A program made the position numbers and the translations under genes. Positions 1 to 26,024 of a stretch of DNA of 64,000 nt are shown here, one piece after another (positions within the stretch are counted from its first letter, which is position 1; every line of letters starts with the position of its first letter). Origin of the DNA: Ephydatia muelleri (lineage: Eukaryota > Porifera > Demospongiae > Spongillida > Spongillidae). The stretch spans positions 4,955,533-5,019,532 of the forward strand of contig JABACO010000015.1 in the NCBI GenBank assembly GCA_013339895.1, read 5' to 3'. The notes under the pieces were generated by a model. That model saw only the letters and a program-made list of their open reading frames with translations, searched no databases and was not told the origin of the DNA.

Positions 1-164
1 TGTGTGTGTATGTGTGTGTGTGTGTGCCTGTTGTAAGCTAGCAGGATTGGTGTGTGTGTGTGTGTGCATGTGTGTATCTGAAGTGTAGCTGTCTGTTGTA
101 AGCGAGCAGGTGTGTGTATTTGTGTAGTGTTCCTGTTGTAAGCTGTTAGGATTCCCCATGTTAG
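1..164. repeat. TG-rich intronic tandem repeat
   Basis: The stretch before the first recognisable dynein exon is TG microsatellite mixed with three imperfect copies of a CTGTTGTAAGC-containing unit, near 27-46, 91-110 and 131-150. It is intron sequence of the dynein gene, and I see no exon in it. Confidence 0.7.
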
Positions 165-14881
<14,717 letters not shown>

Positions 14882-15048
14882 CACCACTTTTGGCGTTATG
14901 TTTTTTTTTTTAATCCACTCATCAGTGTATGTACTGTCTTCCGTTAAGTTTATAATCTCACTACGTATATCGGGAAGTTATACCAAATCATAACAATATT
15001 TGGCAGGGTGCAATTTGCAACACGTACGTTAAAGGTCCGCAGTTTACG

Positions 15049-17088
15049 ATGTCTGAGGATGGAACTCGGAGTAACAGAACCGTTGACTATCTAATGCCCG
15101 ATCGAAAGCACTCCTCTAAGCAGCTGGAACGTAGGGGCATGAAGAATTCATCGGCATGTGATTATGAGCGTCAAGACGTCATATTTGGTATGAATGCAAT
15201 ATCTCACGTTCCAGAACCGTACCTTGATCCAGTATTATTGATCGGCGGTCGTCGCATCGTGAGTACGACATTCAAGTGGAGCTACAAGATTGTAGCCGAT
15301 GATCGCAAACTGAACAACTCTCTCCGTAACCTTGAGCCTTGTGGTATGTCAGAATATATACGCGATCTAGCTGTGACATATAATGTCACCTACGTAATAT
15401 ACGCGCTTGTTCTCGGGCCTAGAGCTATTTGTGTTTCTCTCTAGGTGACCCTGAAACTGCAGACGAATATATGGAAGAATCTGACTCTTCAGGCAACGGC
15501 AGTAGACCTGTTCCTAAGCCGAGAGTGAGAAAAGTGATTTCGCTCGACCCATCAGACGCGCATCCTCCAGCTGCTGCTACTTTACCTCCGGGAGGGGCGG
15601 GCTCTTTATCGACACAGAATCACCATGTCAACTCTCACTCGTCCTCTACCTCATCGGTAGTACCCCGACCATCAACGGCCCCGCCTCCCGTACAAAGGCG
15701 TAACCGCTCTGCGAGTGCCATCGGTGTTGGCCCTACCAGCTCCGCGAACACCACCACCACCCAGGCAACCCAGGGTAGCGCCGCGTATGAAGCACCTGCG
15801 TCAGAGTGTAAATCACGCCCCAAGCCTCCACGACCCCCTCCTCCAAAGGCAGCCTTGATTCAAAAATACACCAAGAAGCCCGACAAGGCAGCAGCAGCCA
15901 GCGACAAGAGGAACTTTGCGCCGAGTCCCACTGCAGCACAGAGCAAAAAGGAGACGAGAAAGCCAAACCACGACTCGTTGCACGGGTCAATGAACCAGAG
16001 AACCAAGCAACCCTCACCCGTGACCAGAACGCAGAGCACAGCGACCAGCACAAGCAACAGCGACAACCGCGAAAGCGCGCACGACTACGAGGACGCGGAC
16101 AAGTTCCTCTTACCACTCCAACCCCAACCCGAATCTCCAAAGGTGACAGGACGCGAGTCTCCCACGCCCAATTCTGGCGGTGGAGAGACGACGGCGGCCC
16201 CGGTCCTACCTCCCAGGAGTACCCCCGCCAAGAAGAAGTCCAAGCTGAGCATGCTGGTTAAAGGAGGTCAGCCTGGTAAGCCTACGCCATACAGACAACA
16301 GGGCAATGAGGACTCTGGGCTGCAGCAGCAGGATTGTGGAGAGTACAGCGAGATCAAGGATGATGACTACACAGACATGCATCCAGCCAACCATGAACCC
16401 AGCCCCAAGCCCAATGGCAAGTTTTATACTTTTTATATATTTATATAATGCACTCGGTTTCAAGTGTTACACATTTTGGGTGCATGGGGTTAGTGCAAAA
16501 TTGCTGGGAGCCAGTGTTGCATTGCATTGTGGGGGAGTGTGAGATTGCTATGAGGCCTGGAATGAGGGAAAGCAAGTGAAGCAGCAGTGCTGCCCGAGTT
16601 GCCCCATCAGATCCTGTGCGGCTTAGGTGGGAGGTGCCATCACACAACTCACTATGAATGCTCTGTGTACCCTCCATGTGTGGGTGTGCTAGCTGTTGGG
16701 TCCTAACCTTACAAGTGGTCACAACTACAGCTAACCACTTCAGAGGAACCTGTAATACTGTAGTGGGCTTCAATTAGGTTGACCCATTCATGTAGTTAGA
16801 ACAAAAAGTCCTATGCAGAGATCTGTTGATGTTGAAGCTGCTGATTACTGGATAGGGATACATGTACAAGGGTTGTGAGGGGATGTGGCGCTCTGGTGTG
16901 TGTAGAACAGGAGGTATACAGCTGTGCATAGATGTAGTGACGAAGAGTGTGTCCCATCTGTAGACATGTACATGGACATGCATCCCAAGTCAGCAGTGGA
17001 CGACTATCAATTAATGGACGATGATCAACCAGGATCACTGTATGCTTCCAGCGACCTTCTTGCAAACAGACCCGATCTCAAGCTATGA
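15049..17088 (+). CDS. Proline/tyrosine-rich adaptor-like protein, unrecognised
   Basis: Three exons: 15049-15343, 15445-16416 and 16964-17088, giving about 463 residues. I do not recognise the family. The first 100 residues are mixed polar sequence. The long second exon is low-complexity and Pro/Ser/Thr/Ala-rich, with SH3-ligand-like stretches (RPVPKPRVRK, RPKPPRPPPPK). The last third carries many acidic-flanked tyrosines: EYMEE, YEAP, YEDAD, YSEIKDDDYTDM, MYMDMH and YQLMDD. YMDM fits the YxxM consensus bound by PI3K SH2 domains. No membrane segment or signal peptide is visible, so a cytosolic docking protein is my inference. The start codon is the first ATG of the open frame, only 167 bp after the DNAH10 stop. 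The second intron appears to use a GC donor (AATG|GCAAGT), which restores the frame at the next exon. It lies tail to tail with the RFESD-like gene. Confidence 0.65.
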
Positions 17089-17332
17089 AAGTGCCATGCT
17101 TTGGTAGGTGTCTGGGGAAAGTAACAATATGACACACCACAGATGACCCATAATGCAGTCCCACACTTTATAATTTTCTGATCAGAACTTATGACCAATT
17201 CACCATGTGATAATAACACTATGTTAGACCTGCATGTGTGTAATCAGTGGTCACCAATAGGACAATATGCGTAGGTAGTACAGTATGTGTCCATGATCTG
17301 GTTTGTACCATTTCAATACTCAGGTTGGCATC

Positions 17333-17336
<4 letters not shown>

Positions 17337-17369
<33 letters not shown>
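17337..17369. repeat. (CT)n microsatellite between convergent genes
   Basis: A short CT run in the 508-bp gap between the adaptor-like gene (ends 17088) and the Rieske gene (ends 17597). The rest of the gap is AT-rich with an A-run at 17512-17526; no gene is seen. Confidence 0.9.
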
Positions 17370-17373
<4 letters not shown>

Positions 17374-17596
17374 TCATTCCTATCTTCTGGATATTTCTAT
17401 GTGTATGTGTATATGTACATGTATGTTTGTTGAATGTCTTTATGTACGTGCATGTTGTGTATGTGTCTGCATGATTTGCAAACACTTATTTTTGCATACA
17501 AATTTTTTTATAAAAAAAAAAAAAAATCTGTGACAAACATAACCAATGGGCGGGCCAATAGCACACACACATGGGGATGGACCTGGCATTGAACAC

Positions 17597-17945
17597 TCAT
17601 TTCAATCTTGAGGAATGTATCGGGACTTTCACTGCACCCAACTGCTCCGGTGTCGGTTCATGTAGAGCGTTCTCCATGAAGACGCGATATTCCTCTGTAA
17701 AGTACCTGTCAGAGTCTGTTGGCTTGCTCAGGTCAGAGAATCTGACGTACACACAGTCCTGTTCCACATCCACTCTGACAGCGTGCGTCCGCTGCTTGAC
17801 ACCTTTGGAGCAGTTGTGCACTTTTACCCGGGGATTGGCAGGGTCGATGGCAGTGTACAGGCTCTCCCCTGTGTCCAAGGTGATGGCATGTTTGTGCCAC
17901 GGGCAGATCACACACATGCGTCCGTGTGAATCCTGAAAGGAGGGT

Positions 17946-18029
<84 letters not shown>

Positions 18030-18780
18030 AGTAAGAGAATATATGAAAAGGTAAACACAAGTGGTATGCGTCAGAATCTGACCCACCCACTTCAAACATG
18101 CACAGCTATGTAACTGCTGTTAGGTGTGCATGGCAACCTGTTGTATCAACTGAGGAGGTTGGTTGCTCCTATAAACCTTTCTTTTCGCTCTGAACTTAAC
18201 AGCAAAGGCTATCTGCAGCAGCTATACTTGACAAATTCATCATCCCGCTCTTCCCCCCCCTTTCCCCTACACACTGGTAAGATGGCGGTCTTGGTGTGCG
18301 CCATTACTGTACAGAGAGAAAGCTCATGCATACACGCACCTCTATGTCTCCGAGAGCAAGCGGACCTCCATTATCTGTGGAAATCAGAAAATTATGTTAC
18401 GAAAGAACGCAAGTGGGTGTATTCTGTGTGGGGGGGGGGGGGGGGGGGGGGAGGGTGGGAATTACAAAGGTTATCTCAAAAGTTACCATACTCCTGAAGC
18501 AGACTGCATACGCACATATCAGATTAACCTGCTACTAGTGTACCACCTCCCCGCCCTCACTTTGGGATACGACTAGTGTGACGCATGTAAACAAAGCGCG
18601 CGCGGTACGCGCTGACTTACGGTAGCAGAAGTGATCCATAGCATACACACTGCCACCAACATAGAAAAGGGCAATAATCCTGTCATTGAGAGAGATTCGT
18701 TTTCTACCCGCCCGCTTCAGCTCGCTTAGCTTCGCAACCGGATGGAACTCGCCCTCCGCCATCTTGCGCGTCTTCGGCAA
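17597..18780 (-). CDS. RFESD: Rieske [2Fe-2S] domain protein, RFESD-like
   Basis: A complete three-exon gene on the minus strand: 18780-18621, 18374-18340 and 17932-17597, all GT-AG with matching phases, 176 residues. The first iron-sulphur motif is C-Y-H followed by NGGPL; its ligand histidine codon is split across the exon 1/exon 2 junction. The second motif is CVICPWHKH. This spacing and the short length match the small soluble RFESD family (Rieske Fe-S domain containing), which lacks the membrane anchor of the respiratory Rieske protein and the catalytic domain of oxygenases. It is likely a soluble electron-transfer or redox protein; its physiological role is not established. Two in-frame ATGs open the gene (18780 and 18762), and the second (MAEGEFHP) could be the real start. 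Intron 2 contains an AG microsatellite. Confidence 0.9.
17949..18029. repeat. (GA)n microsatellite in Rieske-gene intron 2
   Basis: About 80 bp of GA repeat, read as CT on the gene strand, directly preceding the CTTTCAG acceptor of the last exon. Confidence 0.95.
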
Positions 18781-20270
18781 TTACATCTTTTATAATATAC
18801 CAATGACGTATTATTACACATTATTACACAATGTTAAGCGGTATCTTCTAATCCGGCCGTCCGATATAACCTCGACGCTGTTTTCTAAGTCAGTATTTTA
18901 TGCATGACGGCACGTATCATTGCCCAACTCAGGTTCATGGCGTGGTCTGTTGATGGTCACTAGAATGCTAGAGTGCAAGTTATAACGTATAAGGGTTGGC
19001 ATGCGTACAGGATCAGAACTATTTGTTGGTATAAAAGACAAATGATGCAGTGAACTAATCTAGACCGATACCTTATCATAAAACAGAGAATCTTTACTCA
19101 CCTTTGATCTACTACAGACCCATTTTATCACAACGCAAGCCCGTCAAAAGTATCCTACCAAACTGACATCCCGTTTGGGCTTCTAAACAGCAATCCAATT
19201 GCACAATGAAAACTCTCTAGTTGCTATTTGTTCCTGCTTAGCAACGAGCTACCTCTGCCTGCAATGTTCAGTCAACATCCTGTTCTCTCTGTTTGGTACA
19301 AATATAAACGTTTCTATGGTCTCTGTACAGAGATGGTGTAACATACACCTGTCGTTGTTTATAGTAACCAGGGCAACCCAACCTGCTGTGTTTCTCTATT
19401 TTGAGATTACACATTGCAAGCAACACAGTGCAACCACAACAATTCAAAAGCTGTCAAACAAGGACTCCATAATTGAATGTGAAATTTAATATGGGATTGT
19501 TGTTACATCCATGCTAGCAACAGGTGAAGTATAAACACAATTAAAAAATATCAGGTATCCATGGTGACTCATTACTAAGCACTGTAATAACACTCACACA
19601 AAGTAGGTTAGCACTGGCAAATACATCAATGCATCACATGAGGATTTCAATGTTGAGAATTGTGTTGTGGATTGAGTACAGCCTATATGAGATGTGGATG
19701 TACCATACATCAGTTCGGTTGTGGATTCGTTTTCCACAGATGTTATCTTACCAACAGTTGTCCATGTCCAACTGTCATACTGGTGATAGCAGAATGTGAA
19801 TTCCTGTTCTGACAGTAAACAAATATTTACACAAAAATTACCGCAAACATTAGTACTCACAGAAATTAGGTAAAACTAATTAATTCAGGTGCTAAGCATA
19901 CTCAACTGTCCTTACATCATGGAGGCTTAAGTTTATGCTCTCTGTCATCTCACGCTCCTGCCTATATTGCTTCATTGTCATCAGCCTTGCCCAAAGACCA
20001 ACTCCCAAACTTGAATTTTCTTCACCTCATTATACTGCTGTAACTAGTACAACATTCTCAAGCTAAGCTATCTTAGCGGAATGTAATCCAGTCCCCCTCC
20101 CACACACACACACACACACCCACACACACAACACACACACACAAATCAGTGTTCCCTTTCACCCAACATCAATATCAAACAATTCATCATCAAGAGAAAG
20201 TGGCTCTGCACCTCGTTCCAATGCTTGGCATCTAGCAGTGTGAGCCCCATGTATGAATACATGGCTGAGG
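18781..20270. other. Upstream of the Rieske gene, no gene recognised
   Basis: Mixed to AT-rich sequence. It should include the Rieske-gene promoter; a CpG-containing patch surrounds the first exon (about 18590-18780). I see no other coding region, and a short CA run lies at 20101-20144. Confidence 0.5.
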
Positions 20271-20274
20271 GCGA

Positions 20275-20525
20275 TTTTGTCCTATGGGATTGTTTCCTCA
20301 AATAGAGACCTAAAGCATACATTATAAAATTTGCAAAAGAATTGTATGCTTACGTCGAAATGTATGGCTAATTAATAATTCATAGCCTTACAACTCCATG
20401 ACAGATACTTCAGTGTGTAAGAAGCAATGTGTAGAGGACATTTCAGGCTTCAAGAATATCAAAAAATTTGAAATTTTGCAAAAACATGTATTAGGTCCCT
20501 TTTCTCTGAAACGATCCCATATTGT
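20275..20525. mobile_element. MITE-like element family A, copy 1
   Basis: It starts with TATGGGATTGTTTCC, ends with AGGTCCCTTTTCTCTGAAACG, and has the internal hallmarks TATGGCTAATT, ACAACTCCATGACAGATA and AGGACATTTCAG. The same hallmarks recur at 24829, 28645, 41220 and 50087. Confidence 0.7.
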
Positions 20526-21640
20526 ACACGGCTCCTAATGAGCAGAGGAGGTCCCTGCTGATCTAATTTGGCATTATATATATATATATGCTTCAATAAA
20601 ACATGAAACCTTTATTACACATGTCATTCTGGCCATTCACATATACACTGCCTTGAATCAGCTTGTGGCAAATGTGATGCTTGATTTGCGCCTATATTTG
20701 ACAAATTTCAAGTTGTAGCAATTTAGTTGTGACCTCCTATCAAATCCTGGTACAGCTTGATGCTCCTGTTTGCATCCCTAATCCTACATCTTTAGTTCAC
20801 TCTCTCAAAAGAAAATACTTGTAGAATTACCTTCACTCGAGAAAAAAGTATCTCTGAAAAGTTGTTAGCAGTATCCTACTTCATTGAACATAGTCTCTAT
20901 TAGAGATGCATAAGTTTGTGTGCCTATATCACATTATCTTGTGGATGTGTGATCTCTAGCTTTTGTCATCTATCAAATATCAACACTACAGCCATGTTCT
21001 TAATGCCAGCTCTGTGTATGTCCAGTCACAAGTGCTCTCTAATCATCCTGTATTGCATACAGGTAAAGGTTGCATGGTGCTATGTTGTGCACAATGTGCA
21101 TACCGTTGTTAATGTCATGTGATCTCAGTTGTCTTTATTCTGTAGACTTGCCACACCACAGTTGGCTGCATTTGACTTATTCTTGTAATGGGTCTGGTGC
21201 CTTGCCAGTGCAAATTGTTTGACATCTAGTCACAACTTGATCTGATACTCATTATCAAAGTTGCCCAGTCCTTGGAACTATTTAGGAAAGTGTTTGTGAA
21301 CACTGTTGATTGAACGAGGTAAGTGATGATATCAGGTGCAACTTTCTGATTGCTGAGTATCAGTAGTGCAAGTACAAGAAAAAAGTGGATAAGTATTTGT
21401 CTCAAGAAATTAGCCAGAAAAAATAAACACTGCTCTCTAACTGCTGAACTTGCTCTCCAATCGACAGATCAATTTATTTCTGGAGTGGTGGTACATCCCT
21501 ACTGAGCTGATTGACCTTCGGTACAAGATGTTGACAAAGTCTTGCGTTTTGATTTGGCAAAATGATACATTCTCTGCATGCGTGGGTCCTGATGTTCCAC
21601 TTCAAGACAAATACATCGTTTCGTGCATAAGTAATCTCGC
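20526..21640. other. Gene-free AT-rich stretch
   Basis: About 1.1 kb of AT-rich sequence with a short TA run near 20577-20590. No convincing exon, RNA gene or element end was seen on either strand. Confidence 0.5.
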
Positions 21641-21648
21641 AAGCCAGC

Positions 21649-21772
21649 CGTAGACAAATTGTAAGACTGGGACGAGGGAACAATTATTCATGCACTCACA
21701 TGACACGTGGGAGTGTGTACGTATTTACGCTTCCCTCGTCCCAAAACATACGTCCTACAATTTGTCTACGTT
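21649..21772. repeat. Long inverted repeat (hairpin)
   Basis: The left arm begins CGTAGACAAATTGTA and continues GACTGGGACGAGGGAA. The right arm is TTCCCTCGTCCCAAAAC ... TACAATTTGTCTACG, its reverse complement with small interruptions. About 124 bp; probably a small non-autonomous element. Confidence 0.8.
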
Positions 21773-21777
21773 GACTT

Positions 21778-21883
21778 AGTCTCGTACTAGACCTTACGCA
21801 TAATTATGCGTAGCATGCAAGAATTTGCGATAATGCTTACGTACGTTTGGGTCTGGGTACGAGACTACGGCTGACTTGCGAGA
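21778..21883. mobile_element. Mini inverted-repeat element family C, copy 1
   Basis: The left end GTCTCGTACTAGACC and the right end GGGTCTGGGTACGAGAC are terminal inverted repeats around a core with TTACG/ATTATGCG. It shares ends with the elements at 32120 and 42677. Confidence 0.75.
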
Positions 21884-22198
21884 CTAGTGCATAAGGCCGT
21901 GAGTGAGACGGATGGAAGAACATCTCCACGACGGTCGTAAGTTTTTAAACCAAAAAGAATTCTCCTTGCTGAGCAAATATTAATATTGCATGCCACGTCC
22001 CTACAGATTTGAGGATGAATTTGTAGAATTAGGCTTGTAACGATTTTGATTGAACGCATGTGATCGGTAACACGTGTTCAGGCTAGGCAACAACGCGTTA
22101 CAATACACAAATACTGGCCTTGTGTTATCTTATTACTTAGACGTCGCAAACGGCTGCTATGTCGTTTCCACGTATTTTTGGGGCGAGGGGGGAGGGGC

Positions 22199-22214
22199 GG
22201 GGGGGGGGGGGGGG
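22199..22214. repeat. Poly(G) run
   Basis: Sixteen consecutive G. Similar G runs occur at 335-351 (17), 18430-18451 (22), 37141-37155 (15), 51423-51437 (15) and 57154-57175 (22), and a C run at 50447-50461. Confidence 0.95.
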
Positions 22215-22400
22215 CCTCTGTCTGGTGTCCTTTCTTCATGTATGTTATGTCATACAGGACATGGGCGAAGGAGGAGGAACAGACGATTGAATCGTAAGTT
22301 AATGTACATAATGTATCATGCAGCTTATAGATTATGTAATACGTATAGGGAATCTCCCAGGGCCCCCCCCTCCCCCTTCTTATCCCAAATCGGAAATTGT

Positions 22401-22558
22401 TGTGTGCGTGTGCGTGTGCGTGTGCGTGTGCGTGTGCGTGTGCGTGTGCGTGTGCGTGTGCGTGTGCGTGTGCGTGTGCGTGTGCGTGTGCGTGTGCGTG
22501 TGCGTGTGCGTGTGCGTGTGCGTGTGCGTGTGCGTGTGCGTGTGCGTGTGCGTGTGCG

Positions 22559-22593
<35 letters not shown>

Positions 22594-22690
22594 GTGTGCG
22601 TGTGCCTGTGCCTGTGCCTGTGCGTGTGCGTGTGCCTGTGCGTGTGCCTGTGCGTGTGCGTGTGCCTGTGCGTGTGCGTGTGGGCGCGCG
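22401..22690. repeat. TGTGCG/TGTGCC hexanucleotide satellite
   Basis: About 285 bp of six-base repeat: first pure TGTGCG, then TGTGCC variants in blocks, then GCGCGCGC. It keeps long open frames on both strands purely because of its periodicity. Confidence 0.95.
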
Positions 22691-22754
22691 CGCGCAATTG
22701 GAGATGTGAGTCTGACGGTAGTTTTTGGCAAATTACCCCAGTGGTTTTTTTTTT

Positions 22755-22948
22755 CCCGCTGTGTCTACGAGCACCGGTTCCAGGATAACGTTAAACGGGT
22801 ACAGAAGGTGTCTAACACGGACGTGTCTCTCCTGCTTATAGCGTACGAAAGAGCGACAGATGAGATAGCCTTTACTGTAGGAGAGCTTTTTGAAAGCTTC
22901 GACTCACCTGAGAAGGAGCTCAAAGAATACAAGCATAAGAACTCCTAA
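22755..22948 (+). CDS. Possible terminal exon, unidentified
   Basis: An open stretch of about 63 codons with mixed, protein-like composition, ending ...KELKEYKHKNS before a stop at 22946-22948. It follows a T-run that could serve as a polypyrimidine tract, but I see no clear partner exon upstream because the hexanucleotide satellite intervenes. The family is not recognised. It could be a transposon remnant or chance. Confidence 0.25.
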
Positions 22949-23032
22949 TTCTATAGCAACTCGCAGAAAAGTTTAGGCCACTAATGACAATCACGGCATA
23001 AGTGCATGCATGTACGCGCACACTTTCCATTA

Positions 23033-23233
23033 CTATAACGCTGTAAAACAAGATCGACAGAACCAGTTTTTAGCCTTCGGTTGCCTATTTATCCCTGCAC
23101 ACTTAAAATGAAACCACCATACATTGCTCTGTGTGGGGAGATCTTTGCAAGCCCAGTTCATATTCTCTGATTTGCGTTTCACCATGTCCGTCACCAATCG
23201 CCAAGCATCAGTGGAGAAGTAGTGGTGTACCAA
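23033..23233 (-). pseudogene. PHD-finger fragment, probably transposon-derived
   Basis: The minus-strand frame ends with WWFHFKCAGI and WFCRSC, the second half of a PHD zinc finger (W-F-H-x-x-C ... W-x-C-x-x-C). The first Cys pairs are incomplete, with only WACKDL upstream, and no continuing gene is seen. PHD-like fingers of this form occur in ORF1 of some CR1-like LINEs, so a retroelement relic is likely. Confidence 0.5.
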
Positions 23234-24424
23234 GCAATATCCACATTCTCATCCATGCACTACTGCAATGAAGTCGTAGATTCAAAGGGCATAAAATTAA
23301 TGTTAACCTACCAATGGTACTACACGTATTACTTACCAGACCACAAATTAAATCAAAAGCTTCAATGATTTTATTTCCTCTAGGCCATGAAAATATCAAA
23401 CTGTCAATGGTATTATTACCCCTCAGCCTCAGGCACCCACTGTTCGTATCTCAATCATCTCTCGTTGTGCAGCTCACCACTACTGCCGGGTACCACCATC
23501 GCTGTACTGACATCTTCCAGCATGTCATCAAATTCTTCCTCTACAGATATTATTAGAGAAGCAGCATCTCCAATGATAAATGCCCAGGCACAGCTTTAGA
23601 AATGATTATGTATATTGAAGTACATCAGTGTAAATCTCAATAGTTGTTAAATCACACATAGTGTTTTCAAGGTTGCTCAACAGTTCCATAACAGCGAACA
23701 TTACTTCCTTTACCTTGCAACCTAACAACATAACTGAATACAAACCTTTTACAGATGAGACACAATTTTGGCTACCACTTTATGTAGTTATAATTTAGTA
23801 TTAAAATAGATTATTGGACTTCATGAATGTTCAATATAATAAGCTACGCAGTCTAATTATTAACTAAATCATTGATACAATAGAATACTTATTCAAACTG
23901 AAATTACTAGGATTACTTATCTTTAATATTATCCCTTTTAGGTAACATCAATGCTTTTAGTAATCTAGTTTTTCAAATTATACAAATATGCACGTCTTGA
24001 TTAGGTTGTTTGAATTTATTAACTAACTATTGATAATCTGTTCAATTGGACCCCTGTTATTTTAACACAATGCATTTGATTGTGCAGTTATACTATTAAT
24101 TGACTGTTATTAAGTCATATGTGAACTTGACTTCACTTGATTTTAATAAATAAACATTATTTAACTACACAGTATTTAAACAGTCAACCTATGAGGGAAC
24201 TAACTAATTTTGAAACTGGAGTTAGTAGTGTACAAAGCCGTTGCCAACATTGTGACTCACCCTGTATCTTCTACAAACACTGGTGACAAAAGCTAATACG
24301 AAAGTGGAGCGACCAGTGGATAACGCTAGCAGCTGGTGCACACAATGCAAGCAAGTATTATATTATCAATGTGGACTATTGTTTATTACTTAATTTGATC
24401 TAGTCCATCCTCCATGCACGTATA
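23234..24424. other. AT-rich gene-free stretch
   Basis: Strongly AT-rich from about 23600 to 24250. No exon, RNA gene or element ends recognised. Confidence 0.5.
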
Positions 24425-24469
24425 ATGTTTCATACCGCTCGGCTTCCGATGATGCATATGCTGTTTTCT

Positions 24470-24735
24470 GCTCGAGTTCAAAGGCACATTGATGATCGCC
24501 TAGATGTGATACCTATTTTGTCACTAGTTATACGTTCCACCCGAGGAAACTCTTGCAAGCTACAGACCATTCTATACCTCACCATGATTTTCGACTACAC
24601 TTCTTTACTTGTCTCGTCGTACCCATTTGGAACACCTTGCCTGAACATGTCGTAGCTGCCCTCAATCTTGTCACCTTTAAGTCTCGTCTCAAAACTGTTG
24701 ATCTATCCCGTTTTTGTAAATTGTATCCCTTTTAA
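24470..24735 (+). pseudogene. LINE reverse-transcriptase C-terminal fragment
   Basis: In one frame the sequence gives RSTRGNSCKLQ; after a one-base shift it gives DFRLHFF, then PIWNTLPEHVV and FKSRL. The W-N-x-L-P-x-x-V-V ... F-K-x-x-L signature is the usual end of the ORF2 polyprotein in non-LTR retrotransposons. No upstream RT domain remains, so this is a 5'-truncated, frame-broken relic. Confidence 0.75.
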
Positions 24736-24828
24736 ATAGGCAGTGTGCATGTGTATTATTTGCATACTATTACTTGCCTCTTCAGTGTATATTGCACTGG
24801 ACAGTTTACGAGTAATTTTCCCCGTATG

Positions 24829-24995
24829 CATGGCTGATTAAAAATTCAGTGCTTACAACTCCATGACGAATACTCCGATTCTCAGTGCATAAGAAGCAAT
24901 GTTTAGAGGCCATTTCAGACTTCTAGAGTTTATCAAACATTTGGAAATCTAGAACATGTGTTGGTTCGTTTTTCGATCCCAGGAACGAGATTTTG
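24829..24995. mobile_element. MITE-like element family A, copy 2 (partial)
   Basis: Shares CTTACAACTCCATGACGAATA, AGAAGCAATGTTTAGAGGCC and GAACATGTGTTGG with the other family A copies. The left end is missing. Confidence 0.65.
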
Positions 24996-25285
24996 ACCCT
25001 TGCACAATAATATATACATGTACACTCACATAAACAAGTTGAAAAAAAAAAAAAAAACACACAATCGCACACAGACAACTACGTGAACAGTTCGTTTCTT
25101 ATTGGGGTGTTTGGGGATAGGAGCTGACCAGGATTGATCGAGCGTTAGCTCTAACCAATAACAAGCTGAGGCGGCCATATAGCTCTGCCTTGGACTTGGG
25201 GGTATTACCACGAATGGCTAACCGAGTAGCCATTTGTGAGAAGGCTCTGGTCCCCAGGACCTATAGCTCTCCACTGCCAGTGGTA

Positions 25286-26024
25286 TACCCTTGTGGATTT
25301 ATGTTTGTAACATAAAACTCAAATTGCTATACTTACCAACGGTTAACGCTATCGACTCCTTATTTTCAACACTTCGCCCTACACCGTTTCTCTATGTGAA
25401 AATGTATTTTGGTACCGTGAACAATTATAGTGCCGACGTTACGAGGTCCGATACCCCGTCAGGTTACAAACCTCTACATCTTTATAGATAGGAGTGTTCA
25501 AATCGCTTCAAATTAGGTGTTTAAGTAGAGGGGTCCTGTTGCTATTGATCCTTCTGTTAGTTGTTTTTTTACTTATCCGTTACAGAGATACCGCTGTGCG
25601 AAGTTAGTGCACATTTTCACGGTCGTTTTGCGCCAATCATTTTGGCAAACCGCGTCCACTTCAATGTATGGGGACATTATCGGCGCGAATCGAGCGGGAA
25701 ATGTACATTAACTTCGCACAGCTGTATCTCCTTAATGGAAATTAAAGAACAGAACGAATCAATAGCCTCTGCGTACACACCTAATTTGAAACGATTTGAA
25801 AACTCCTACCTAAAGATGTAGAGGCTTAAAACCTGATGGGGTATCGGACCTCGTAACGTCGGCACTATGATTGTGCAAGGTGCCAAACTACAGTTAAACA
25901 CAGAGAAATGGTGTAAGACGAAGTGCTGAAAACAGTAAGTCGATAGCGATAAACTTCGTAAGTTATAGCAATTTTATAAACATAAATCCACAAGGGTCAA
26001 AATCTCGTAGAACGTTCCATTATT
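25286..26024. mobile_element. Long inverted-repeat element family B, copy 1
   Basis: About 740 bp whose two halves are near reverse complements: ATAAAACTCAAATTGCTAT near the left end, TTATAGCAATTTTATAAACAT near the right, and GACGTTACGAGGTCCGATAC with its complement inside. The right end is CTCGTAGAACGTTCCA; the matching left end is degraded. No transposase is encoded. It is closely related to 57937-58719. Confidence 0.8.

Noticed and set aside
22074-22731. Long frames of VRVR, AHAH and CVCV in the hexanucleotide satellite.
   Set aside because: Repeat periodicity alone keeps the frames open; no protein domain is present.
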